A stretch of DNA of 64,000 nt from Aquimarina algiphila. Its GTDB lineage: Bacteria > Bacteroidota > Bacteroidia > Flavobacteriales > Flavobacteriaceae. The stretch is from positions 21,562 to 85,561 of the forward strand of contig NZ_VLNR01000020.1 of assembly GCF_007489275.1 (NCBI RefSeq), written 5' to 3'. Below, piece by piece: positions 1 to 8,710 of this stretch (positions are counted from its first letter, which is position 1; each line of letters starts with the position of its first letter). The notes below the pieces were generated by a model, which made no database searches, was not told the origin of the DNA, and worked only from the letters and a program-made list of their open reading frames with translations. Position numbers and translations under genes: made by a program.

Positions 1-1409
1 TTTGATCTTTTTTGAAAAAAGATCAGATTATTCTGATCATACCCCATAGGCCTATTTTTACCTAAATCAATCTGTTGATAAATAAAAACTGTACAAATTA
101 TTAAGCCTATAGAAATTGCGAATTGTGTAACAACCAATCCTTTTCTTAAAACAGATTCTTTTTTACTGTATGTTTTAGTTCCTTTTAGCGCTTTGACAGC
201 TTTAAAAGAAGACAGATACAAAGCAGGGTAACTTCCTGACAAAAAACCTATTGCAAGAGTAAAAACAACAATTGCACTTATAAAAATTGGATGCAACCAA
301 GGGATTTGTATTACATCATTTGTTAAAGTATTAAAGGTTGGAAGAAATAAACGTGCTAGGACCAGTGCGATTACTACGGATAAAATCACCATTATATAGG
401 TTTCTATCAAAAACTGTTTTACCAATTGGCGATTTGATGAACCTATAGCTTTTCTAACTCCAATTTCTTTTGCTCTTTTTGCAGATCTTGCCGTACTCAG
501 GTTCATAAAATTTATACTTGCCAGAAGCAATATCAATACTCCGATGATTGCAAAAAGACGAACGTTTTTAAGTCCGGTTCCTATTGCTTTTCCATTCTTA
601 AATTCCTGATATAAGTGCCATTTTTCCATAGGATGAAGTAATAACTCTGGCGTTGATATATCTTTTGTAACATTATATAGGGTATTCTTTATTTTTTCTG
701 ACACTAGATCCATGTCAGTTCCCGAGGCAATTTTAATATATATTGGAAAAGAATTGTTCCCCCAATCTTCTCTTGAATTTTTCACCCATAACTCCAGGTT
801 TTCAAACAATTGAAAAGAACCATAAAAGGAAATGCTTTTATATGTTGAGTTCTTGGGTAAATCTTCAAAAACACCAACAACTTCGACATCTACATTTTCA
901 TCCAAGCGAATTACTTGTCCAACTCCCGATTGATTTCCAAAAAGTGCCTTATTTGCAGATTCTGATAGATATATTGTATTTGGTTCTAACTGGTGTTTTA
1001 AAGTTCCTTGAATTATGTTTAACCCCAGTATATCAATACCTCCTTCTTGCATAAAAAGACCTCTTCGTATTACAGTTTTATCACCAATTCGTAAAGAACG
1101 TTCTCCTCCATATGAAGAAACCACCACCTCTTCTAAATCATCAGCAAAAAGATTTTTTAATTCCTGCCCTAATGGAACTGGATTAGAAACTTCTGTGAAA
1201 ATACTTCCATTATATTGTCTGTTTTTATGAAGTAGTCCTATTCTGGTATAATCCTCATGATAATGATTGGCACTTAATTCATCTACCAACCAAAGCCCAA
1301 CCAAAATTGCTGCTGCCATACCCGATCCTAAACCCATAATATTTAGAATTGTATATAGTTTATTTTTTGATAAACTTCTCCACGCTATTTTGATATAACT
1401 TTTAAACAT
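1..1409 (-). CDS. MacB/FtsX-type ABC permease P1, partial (C-terminus outside window)
   Basis: The frame is open from the ATG at 1407-1409 to the window edge, giving about 469 residues of a protein that in its neighbours is about 790 long. It begins MFKSYIKIAWRSL, the same start as most of the following permeases. A membrane segment lies at about residues 20-42, followed by a periplasmic MacB-like domain and the first FtsX block, with the motif RAKEIGVRKAIG after the first inner membrane helix. The second periplasmic domain is just beginning at the edge. It is the last of the nine permeases seen in the array and follows P2 by 21 bp. Role by family: inner-membrane permease of a MacAB/LolCDE-type exporter; the substrate is unknown. 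No frameshift is visible in the part present. Confidence 0.9.
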   Translation of the reverse strand, partial: MFKSYIKIAWRSLSKNKLYTILNIMGLGSGMAAAILVGLWLVDELSANHYHEDYTRIGLLHKNRQYNGSIFTEVSNPVPLGQELKNLFADDLEEVVVSSYGGERSLRIGDKTVIRRGLFMQEGGIDILGLNIIQGTLKHQLEPNTIYLSESANKALFGNQSGVGQVIRLDENVDVEVVGVFEDLPKNSTYKSISFYGSFQLFENLELWVKNSREDWGNNSFPIYIKIASGTDMDLVSEKIKNTLYNVTKDISTPELLLHPMEKWHLYQEFKNGKAIGTGLKNVRLFAIIGVLILLLASINFMNLSTARSAKRAKEIGVRKAIGSSNRQLVKQFLIETYIMVILSVVIALVLARLFLPTFNTLTNDVIQIPWLHPIFISAIVVFTLAIGFLSGSYPALYLSSFKAVKALKGTKTYSKKESVLRKGLVVTQFAISIGLIICTVFIYQQIDLGKNRPMGYDQNNLIFFQKRS

Positions 1410-1430
1410 TGTATCTATTTTTAATTAACC

Positions 1431-3797
1431 CTATTCGTCTCTTAATGCATCCACAGGATTTCTATTCGCTGCAATCATAGTTTGGGTACTCACTGTAAAA
1501 ATGGTTACAATAAGCACTAACACTCCGGCTGTAAAAAAATACCAAAGATTTAGTCCTGTCTTATAAGCAAACCCCGAAAGCCAATTATTAATTAGCATGT
1601 AGCTTATGGGTAAGCCTATAACAATGGCTACCAGGACTAGTTTTACAAATTCTTTGGATAATAAAAAAGAAATATGTGCACTGCTGTCACCCAAGACTTT
1701 ACGAATCCCAATCTCTTTCTTTCTTCGTTCTGCGGTAAAGGATACCAGTCCAAAGAGACCTAAACATGAGATAATAATAGCTAGTACAGCAAAATAACGA
1801 GACAACTTAGACACTCTTTGTTCTGCAACATAAAGTTCTTGATAATTCTCATCCAGAAACATATAATCAAACAAAAATCCAGGGTTATATTTTTCATAAA
1901 AATCCTGAAGTGACGCTAAGGTTTCCTGTTCTTTACCTACTTCAATTTTTACCATAAACTTAGTAAGTCTTTCAGGCCATAAATTGACAATCATCGGTTT
2001 TATATCTTCATGAAGAGATTCAAAATGAAAGTCTTTTATTACTCCGATAATTTCTCTTTTTTTATTTCTAAACCCGATAAACTTACCAACAGGATCTTTC
2101 AATTGCATTCGTTTGATAGCAGATTCATTAAGGATAACTTTAGTATTTTCTTCGCTAAAATCTTTTGAGAACGATCTGCCCGCTAATATTTCAATATCTA
2201 ACATTTCAATCAAACCATAATATGCTATCATGTTTTGAAATTGAGTGTAATCATTAGGGTCTTTTCCTTCCCAATCAAAACCTCCTACACCCCAACCATC
2301 TCCAGTCATTGCATTACGAGTACTTGATGCATCTGCTACTCCCGGGATATTCTTAAGTTCTGCCAAAAAAGTATCTATATGATTATTATCCAATGTTTTT
2401 CCTTCTCGACTAAAATGGATAATTTGTTCTTTGGTGTACCCTAAGTTTTTATTTTGGATATATTCAATTTGTTTATGTACTATTAATACAGATACAATGA
2501 GCACTATCGAAACCGTATATTGAATAATAACCAGCCCTTTACGTGTCCATACTTCCCCAACAGAAGTGTTTAATTTTCCTTTTAATATGGTAGCAGGCCT
2601 GAAACCCGATAAATACAAAGCAGGATAACTACCGGATAATAATCCAGTGAATAATGTGATCCCTAATAATGCCAAAACAAAACCAGAACTTATCGTCATG
2701 GAAAGTTGTTTTCCGGTAATTTGATTAAACTCAGGAAGTAATAGAGTAACAAAAATCATTGCTAGGAATAGAGCTATAAATGCAATTCCTACAGCTTCTG
2801 TCAAATATTGAAAAATAAGTGTTTTCCTATTTGCTCCTATAGCTTTTTTAATCCCTATTTCCTTAAGTCTTCTCGAGGCTTTTGCCGTCGACATATTCAT
2901 AAAATTAATACAAGCGATAACTAGAATAAATAAGGCTATAATAGAAAACAGTTTTACATATGTAATTCTGCCACCAGCCTCAACACCATTTTCATAACTC
3001 CCGTATAGATACTCATCTGTATATTTTTTTAAGAACGGAGTGCGATAAGATTGCCCTCTATTGGTTTTCTTGCGAATAAAATCATGAATCTTGTCATTAA
3101 AAGCAACAATATCGGTACCAGGCTTCATACTTAGGTATACATATGTTGATTGACTTCCCCAATGCAAAAGATTCGTTTGAGAAAGTGCTTTTTCTTCATA
3201 AGAAAGTACAAAATCAAATCGTTCTGAAGATCGCTGTGGAACATCTTCAAAAACACCAGCAACGGTATATTCTTTTTCTTTCTGAAATTCAATATTTTGT
3301 CCCATTGCGTCTTCTACAGAACCAAAAAGAGTTGTAGCTATAGTTTCTGATACGAATATGGTATTTGTATTTGACCATATATCATTTTTATCTCCCTTGA
3401 TAATAGGAAAAGAGAATATTTTAAAAAAATCTTTGCTCACATAATGACCATCTCCTTTAATAGATTTGTCTTCTATAGAAAGTGTGGCATTTTGAGGATA
3501 TTTTACTACCTGGGTTGCCATATTGATCTCTGGCATTTCTGCCAACATAAGCGGCGCTATATTTCCTGATGTAGTAGAACCTACTTTTGTCACTTGTGGA
3601 AATTCGGCAAGCTCCATCAAATGAAAAATATGATCACTATTCTCGTGAAACTTATCTGTATGCAATTCATCGTTTACCCATAGATATATCAAAATAGAGC
3701 ATGTTAATGCAGTGGATAGTCCAATGATATTTATAAAAAAAGATGCTTTGTATCTTTTAATACTTCTTATATACAAAATGAAATGATGTCTCAACAT
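1431..3797 (-). CDS. MacB/FtsX-type ABC permease P2
   Basis: 788 residues with the double architecture seen across the array: N-terminal helix, MacB-type periplasmic domain, FtsX block (about 280-400), another helix near 430, second periplasmic domain, and a final FtsX block. Motifs are RLKEIGIKKAIG in the first block and RKKEIGIRKVLG in the second. No ATPase domain is fused, so it must rely on a separate ATPase, most simply the one at 21.7-22.4 kb. It is unusual among the nine in its ends: it starts MLRHHFILYIRSIKRY rather than MFKN, and finishes NPVDALRDE rather than the shared PxKSLRTE. It is probably an older or separately acquired member of the set. The substrate is unknown. Confidence 0.9.
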   Translation of the reverse strand: MLRHHFILYIRSIKRYKASFFINIIGLSTALTCSILIYLWVNDELHTDKFHENSDHIFHLMELAEFPQVTKVGSTTSGNIAPLMLAEMPEINMATQVVKYPQNATLSIEDKSIKGDGHYVSKDFFKIFSFPIIKGDKNDIWSNTNTIFVSETIATTLFGSVEDAMGQNIEFQKEKEYTVAGVFEDVPQRSSERFDFVLSYEEKALSQTNLLHWGSQSTYVYLSMKPGTDIVAFNDKIHDFIRKKTNRGQSYRTPFLKKYTDEYLYGSYENGVEAGGRITYVKLFSIIALFILVIACINFMNMSTAKASRRLKEIGIKKAIGANRKTLIFQYLTEAVGIAFIALFLAMIFVTLLLPEFNQITGKQLSMTISSGFVLALLGITLFTGLLSGSYPALYLSGFRPATILKGKLNTSVGEVWTRKGLVIIQYTVSIVLIVSVLIVHKQIEYIQNKNLGYTKEQIIHFSREGKTLDNNHIDTFLAELKNIPGVADASSTRNAMTGDGWGVGGFDWEGKDPNDYTQFQNMIAYYGLIEMLDIEILAGRSFSKDFSEENTKVILNESAIKRMQLKDPVGKFIGFRNKKREIIGVIKDFHFESLHEDIKPMIVNLWPERLTKFMVKIEVGKEQETLASLQDFYEKYNPGFLFDYMFLDENYQELYVAEQRVSKLSRYFAVLAIIISCLGLFGLVSFTAERRKKEIGIRKVLGDSSAHISFLLSKEFVKLVLVAIVIGLPISYMLINNWLSGFAYKTGLNLWYFFTAGVLVLIVTIFTVSTQTMIAANRNPVDALRDE

Positions 3798-3824
3798 AGC
3801 TGTAATTTTTTGATTGATAATGAG

Positions 3825-6203
3825 TTATTCTGTACGTAAACTTTTTATAGGGTTCTGTAATACCGCTGAAATTATTTTGCTGCTCACTGAAAAAAGCACT
3901 ATAAATAAAGCCAGTAATCCTGCTATAATGAAATAGGTAAATTTGATTCCCTCATGATATGCAAAAACATGTATCACTTTGTTGGCGATGAAATAAACCG
4001 TAACAAGTCCTAATGTTGTAGCGATACTAAATAATATCATGTACTCTTTAAGCAGTATTAGAAAAATGTTTTCTACATTGGCTCCCAATACTTTTCGTAT
4101 GGCGATCATTTTTTGCTGTGTCTTTAATGAAAAAGAGACCAGGCTATACGGCCCAAGTACTGCCAATAGGATGGCCAACACCGAGAAAAAAATAAAAATA
4201 TTGATGGTACCTTTTAATGAATTCAAATAATTACTATCAAATTCATCATCCAAAAATCTAAACTCTATAGGGTTTTCCGGAAAATTGTTGTTAAAAAGTG
4301 TATTGACTAATGCTTGGGTTTCTGCCCTTTTATCTGAAGCTACTTTTATGGTTACATATGAGCTACCAGAACTTTTATCCATAGAAAGGATCATAGGTGG
4401 GATTTTCTTAAATGCCGTATAATCGTTAAAATCCTTTACCACACCGATTACTTTTAAACGACCATTATCAATTTCTTTACCTAAGGCATTTTTCCATCCG
4501 AACAATTCTAGAGCTGTTTGATTTATAATGCAAGCACTTTGGATATCTGTAGCATAATCTTCAGAAAAACCTCTTCCTTCTGTTAGTGTCATTTGATAGG
4601 TATTCAAAAAATCGTAATCTACTCTATGTAACCTAATCATAGCCTTTCCGTTAGTTGTATTTCCTTCCCAATCCATACTCTGATTACTTCCTCCGCCGAA
4701 TGGAGCAGAATCTGATATAGAATAATTAAGAACATTAGGATTTTGTAGTAATTGCTCTCCTATAGTATTAAGTACTTCTCTGTTTTCATCATTTGTAATT
4801 TCTACATGTGACACCAATAAATCCTCTTTTACAAACCCAATATCTCTTTGTTCTATATATTTAAACTGTTCTATAATAAGTATTGAAGTAAATACCAATG
4901 GTATTACTAAAACTAACTGAAAAACAACTAAGGCTTTTCTTAAACCTGCACGACGTTTTATTGATGAATTACCTTGAAGAAAAGAGGAGATTTTTAAAGA
5001 TGAAAGAAAGAAAACCGGGTATAAACCAGCCAAAATACCTATTAGAAGCGTTCCAAGGGCAGCATATACAAAAAACGGCCAATCTTGACTAAAAATAATC
5101 GATAAATTCTTTCCCACAATTTTATTAAAGAGTGGAAGAAATAATACTACCAAACCAATAGCAAGAATAAAAGAAATAGATACCATAACTAAGGACTCAG
5201 TAATAAACTGATATCTTAAATGACTTTTTGTACTCCCCATCACCTTCTTAATTCCTATTTCTAATTCCCTTTTCATGACCTGGGCGGTAGATGAATTTAT
5301 GTAATTTAGCAGAGTGATTAAGACTGTGAAAATTACAACAGCAAGAAAAAGATACAAGACTGTAATCTCACTTCTATTGCCCCCACCTCCTCTTACCTTA
5401 GAAGTTTTCATATAAATATCGCTAACAGGTCTTAGACTAAGCAATTCCTCAATCCCATCTTCTAGTGTAAGATGATCTGCTAAAACTCCTTTTATTTTTT
5501 CTGATACATTATCAATTCTTGCATTACGATCCAACCGAACATAAACAGATGCATTATTTGCATTCCATCCTGCATCAAGCGTATTTTTTGTTATAGTTTC
5601 ATACGAACTAAAAGAAAGTAGATAGTCAATCTTTAAGTGAGAATTATCCGGATAGTCAGTAAATATGCCCGTAACTATACAGTCATATTTTTTATCAATA
5701 CGTACTGTTTTTCCAATAATATTATTCTCTGGAGAAAGCTTCTTGGCTAATGATTCTGACAATACTATACTCATCGGGTTTTCTAAAGCACTGTACTGAT
5801 CACCTTTTACGAGTTTTAGTGTAAATAGTTTAAAAAAATTATGATCTGCAAACAATCCATTTTTCTCATGATACATTGCATCATTAATACTTAGATAATT
5901 TGCTGTAGTTCTTATACTGGTAGCATTAGTGATTTCTGGAATAGAACTTTTTAATTCACTTGATAATGCGTAAGGCGAACTATCCCAAATATCACTTTGG
6001 ATACTACTTACATATGTTCTTTCTACTCTAAAAAGCTTATCATAATCATTATGAAATACATCATAACTATTCTCATGGCTGATATAAAAAAGCATCAAAA
6101 TCACAGCCGATAAACCAATAGTAAGCCCACCGATATTTACAACAGAATACCCTTTGTTTCTTTTTATATTTCGCCAGGCGATTTTGATATAGTTTTTAAA
6201 CAT
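3825..6203 (-). CDS. MacB/FtsX-type ABC permease P3, divergent
   Basis: 792 residues, same two-halved permease plan, ending NPIKSLRTE. It is the most divergent member in the conserved cytoplasmic and membrane motifs. The first block reads KRELEIGIKKVMG after NSSTAQ instead of the usual NLSTA. In the second half the usual CLGLFGL stretch is VLGPYSLVSF and the EIGIRKVLG motif is MIAIRKVLG. These changes fall in the region that in FtsX-family permeases contacts the ATPase, so coupling could differ; that is inference. There are 27 bp between its stop and the P2 start. The substrate is unknown. Confidence 0.9.
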   Translation of the reverse strand: MFKNYIKIAWRNIKRNKGYSVVNIGGLTIGLSAVILMLFYISHENSYDVFHNDYDKLFRVERTYVSSIQSDIWDSSPYALSSELKSSIPEITNATSIRTTANYLSINDAMYHEKNGLFADHNFFKLFTLKLVKGDQYSALENPMSIVLSESLAKKLSPENNIIGKTVRIDKKYDCIVTGIFTDYPDNSHLKIDYLLSFSSYETITKNTLDAGWNANNASVYVRLDRNARIDNVSEKIKGVLADHLTLEDGIEELLSLRPVSDIYMKTSKVRGGGGNRSEITVLYLFLAVVIFTVLITLLNYINSSTAQVMKRELEIGIKKVMGSTKSHLRYQFITESLVMVSISFILAIGLVVLFLPLFNKIVGKNLSIIFSQDWPFFVYAALGTLLIGILAGLYPVFFLSSLKISSFLQGNSSIKRRAGLRKALVVFQLVLVIPLVFTSILIIEQFKYIEQRDIGFVKEDLLVSHVEITNDENREVLNTIGEQLLQNPNVLNYSISDSAPFGGGSNQSMDWEGNTTNGKAMIRLHRVDYDFLNTYQMTLTEGRGFSEDYATDIQSACIINQTALELFGWKNALGKEIDNGRLKVIGVVKDFNDYTAFKKIPPMILSMDKSSGSSYVTIKVASDKRAETQALVNTLFNNNFPENPIEFRFLDDEFDSNYLNSLKGTINIFIFFSVLAILLAVLGPYSLVSFSLKTQQKMIAIRKVLGANVENIFLILLKEYMILFSIATTLGLVTVYFIANKVIHVFAYHEGIKFTYFIIAGLLALFIVLFSVSSKIISAVLQNPIKSLRTE

Positions 6204-6223
6204 AATTATTCTTTTTTGATATT

Positions 6224-8659
6224 TTACTCCGTTCGTAAGCTTTTTACGGGATTGACTATAGCGGCCTTAATGCTTTGATAACTTACTGTCAATATCGAAA
6301 TACAAACAGCAAGAAAAGCTGCTATAACAAATACCCACCAACTAATTTCTATTCGATATGAAAAATCTTCTAACCATTTACGCATAGCAAACCATCCTAA
6401 GGGAAGAGATATCAGTATTGCTATCCCAACAAGTTTCAGGAAATCAATAGTAAGTTTATATGTAATATGACTTACACTAGCTCCCAATACTTTTCTCACA
6501 CCTATCTCTTTGGTTCGTTTTTCTGCATTAAATGCCGCCAGACCAAATAACCCAAGGCAAGCAATTAAGATAGATAGAATGGTAAATATGATAAAAATTC
6601 GACCTAACCGTTGTTCTGCCCGATAGGTCGTATTGAAAGATTCATCCATAAAATAATAATTAAAAGGCTGACCTGGAGATATTCTGTTCCAGATTGTTTC
6701 AATTTGTGCTATGGTATTAGAGAAATCTCCTGCATTTAGTTTTACTGCCATTGATCCAAAACTATTATTCAGAGAAAGTCCTAACGCATCAATATCCCTT
6801 CTTAAAGATTCATAATGAAAATCTTTAACAACCCCAATTACTGTTCTAAATACGACCTCATCTTCTCCATAATCAGATGATAATCTCATCCCCAATGCTT
6901 TTTCTGGGGTCACCCCCAAGATTGTCACTGCAGATTCGTTTAAAATCATGGCTGTTGAATCTGTACTAAATTGTCGATTAAAATCACGGCCTGCAATAAT
7001 TTCTAAGTTTAGAGTTGACACATAGTCAAAATCAACATCCCAATCATTCATATTGATTGCTTTTTCATGATCATCTTTTAATCCTTCTCGATAAAATGTA
7101 CTATTCCCTCGAAATGAAGGTGTTGGTAAAAATCCGCTAATCGAGGTACTTCTTACCTGACTTAATTGCTGTACCTCTTCTTTAAAAGATGCTATTTCAT
7201 TTTCGGTAACATACACATCATCTATAATTAAAACCTGATCTTTTGTAAATCCTAAATCCTTGTTTTGAATAAATTTTAATTGCTGAAAAACAACTAGAGT
7301 ACTTACAATCAAAAAGATAGAAATAGCAAACTGAAAAACAACAAGAGAATTTCTGATTTTTCCTCCTCCAATATTATTTTCTGCTATACCTTTCATTGCC
7401 TGAATAGGTTTAAATTTTGACATAAAAAATGCAGGATAACTCCCCGAAAAAAGACTTAATAACATTACTGAAGCCAGTAAAATCAACCAGAAAAAAGGAT
7501 TGGTAAATGGTATAGAAATTTCTTTCCCTGCAAGTTCGTTAAAAAAAGGAAGTGCTACAGAAGCTACTATAATAGCTAATACTAATGATATAAAAGAAAT
7601 TAAACCAGATTCTATTAGAAACTGCCTAATGAGCTCTGATTTGTTAGAACCTAAGGTTTTGCGAACTCCTACTTCTTTTGCTCGTTTTAGAGAATGAGCA
7701 GTAGACAGATTCATAAAATTAACACTTGCCAGAATGATTAGAAATAATGCAATAAAAGAAAGGATATAAACATTTTGAACATCGCTATTTACACTTAATT
7801 CTGGATATCTGTTAGAATATAGATGAATATCTGTTAGGGCTATAGTACTAAAATTAAGATAGTTTCCAGACGCCAAAAACTGTTCTTCTGTTATCCCTGG
7901 TGCATAATTTTGAACACCCGGAATTACGTAGGTGCCTAATGCAGATTTTAAAAAAGTATCAAAATCTTTAATATCTGATCCCGATCTCAGTTTAATAAAA
8001 GTTGGATAATTATGGTTTCCCCATTCGGTAGAAAAAGAATCTTCATTTCCCGCCATTGCAATAAAAATATTGTGGTTTCTAATAAAAGAGTTCTCTGGCA
8101 TATCATCTATAACTCCTACCACTGTATAGATATCCCTATTATCTAATATCATATTTTGCCCTAAAGCTTCGCTTATCCCAAAGTGTTTTTCTGCTGCTGT
8201 TTTGGTTAGGATCAAAGTATTAGGTTCTTTTAGAGCTGTCTTGGGGTTTCCTACCAACAAATCAAGACCAAACATCTCGAAAAAAGTAGTATCCACATAA
8301 GTTATTCCAACTTCTTTAACATTTAACTCGGCATCACTTTTTCTTACAAACATACTCCCCAAATTCCTAAATCGCGTAGCTACTTCTATCTGTGGATAAT
8401 CTCTTTTCATCGCTTGGGCCATTGGAGCTGACACCTCTGAATATTCTTCGGCATTTCCTCCAAACTTCACATCTACATTTATCCTATAAATGCGATCAGC
8501 ATCTGCGAACATTTTATCAAAACTTAATTCATCGTAGATATATAAACAAATAAGTAATCCTCCAGCCATACCAATGGCAAGTCCAAATGTATTTAGGAAA
8601 GTAAAAAAAGGTTGTTTTTTAAGACTCCTCCATGCTATTTTTAAATGATTTTTAAACAT
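6224..8659 (-). CDS. MacB/FtsX-type ABC permease P4
   Basis: 811 residues, the longest of the array. It starts MFKNHLKIAWRSLKKQ and ends NPVKSLRTE. The first FtsX block carries RAKEVGVRKTLG and the second KRTKEIGVRKVLG, both preceded by typical membrane helices. Two periplasmic MacB-like domains lie at about 45-280 and 455-670. Only 20 bp separate its stop from the P3 start, whereas the spacer in front of it (from P5) is 51 bp and contains the array hairpin. By family it is an inner-membrane exporter permease of the MacB/LolC/E class without its own ATPase. Confidence 0.9.
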   Translation of the reverse strand: MFKNHLKIAWRSLKKQPFFTFLNTFGLAIGMAGGLLICLYIYDELSFDKMFADADRIYRINVDVKFGGNAEEYSEVSAPMAQAMKRDYPQIEVATRFRNLGSMFVRKSDAELNVKEVGITYVDTTFFEMFGLDLLVGNPKTALKEPNTLILTKTAAEKHFGISEALGQNMILDNRDIYTVVGVIDDMPENSFIRNHNIFIAMAGNEDSFSTEWGNHNYPTFIKLRSGSDIKDFDTFLKSALGTYVIPGVQNYAPGITEEQFLASGNYLNFSTIALTDIHLYSNRYPELSVNSDVQNVYILSFIALFLIILASVNFMNLSTAHSLKRAKEVGVRKTLGSNKSELIRQFLIESGLISFISLVLAIIVASVALPFFNELAGKEISIPFTNPFFWLILLASVMLLSLFSGSYPAFFMSKFKPIQAMKGIAENNIGGGKIRNSLVVFQFAISIFLIVSTLVVFQQLKFIQNKDLGFTKDQVLIIDDVYVTENEIASFKEEVQQLSQVRSTSISGFLPTPSFRGNSTFYREGLKDDHEKAINMNDWDVDFDYVSTLNLEIIAGRDFNRQFSTDSTAMILNESAVTILGVTPEKALGMRLSSDYGEDEVVFRTVIGVVKDFHYESLRRDIDALGLSLNNSFGSMAVKLNAGDFSNTIAQIETIWNRISPGQPFNYYFMDESFNTTYRAEQRLGRIFIIFTILSILIACLGLFGLAAFNAEKRTKEIGVRKVLGASVSHITYKLTIDFLKLVGIAILISLPLGWFAMRKWLEDFSYRIEISWWVFVIAAFLAVCISILTVSYQSIKAAIVNPVKSLRTE

Positions 8660-8678
8660 AACCTTTGTTTTTTGATTG

Positions 8679-8699
8679 ATACCGAAACAAGTTCAGTAT
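8679..8699 (-). repeat. spacer hairpin between P5 and P4
   Basis: On the transcript strand an 8-bp stem encloses the loop CTTGT, with arms ATACTGAA and TTCGGTAT including one G-U pair. The core GAACTTGTTTC is shared with the other spacers in the array. Confidence 0.6.
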
Positions 8700-8710
8700 A
8701 AGTTGATGAA

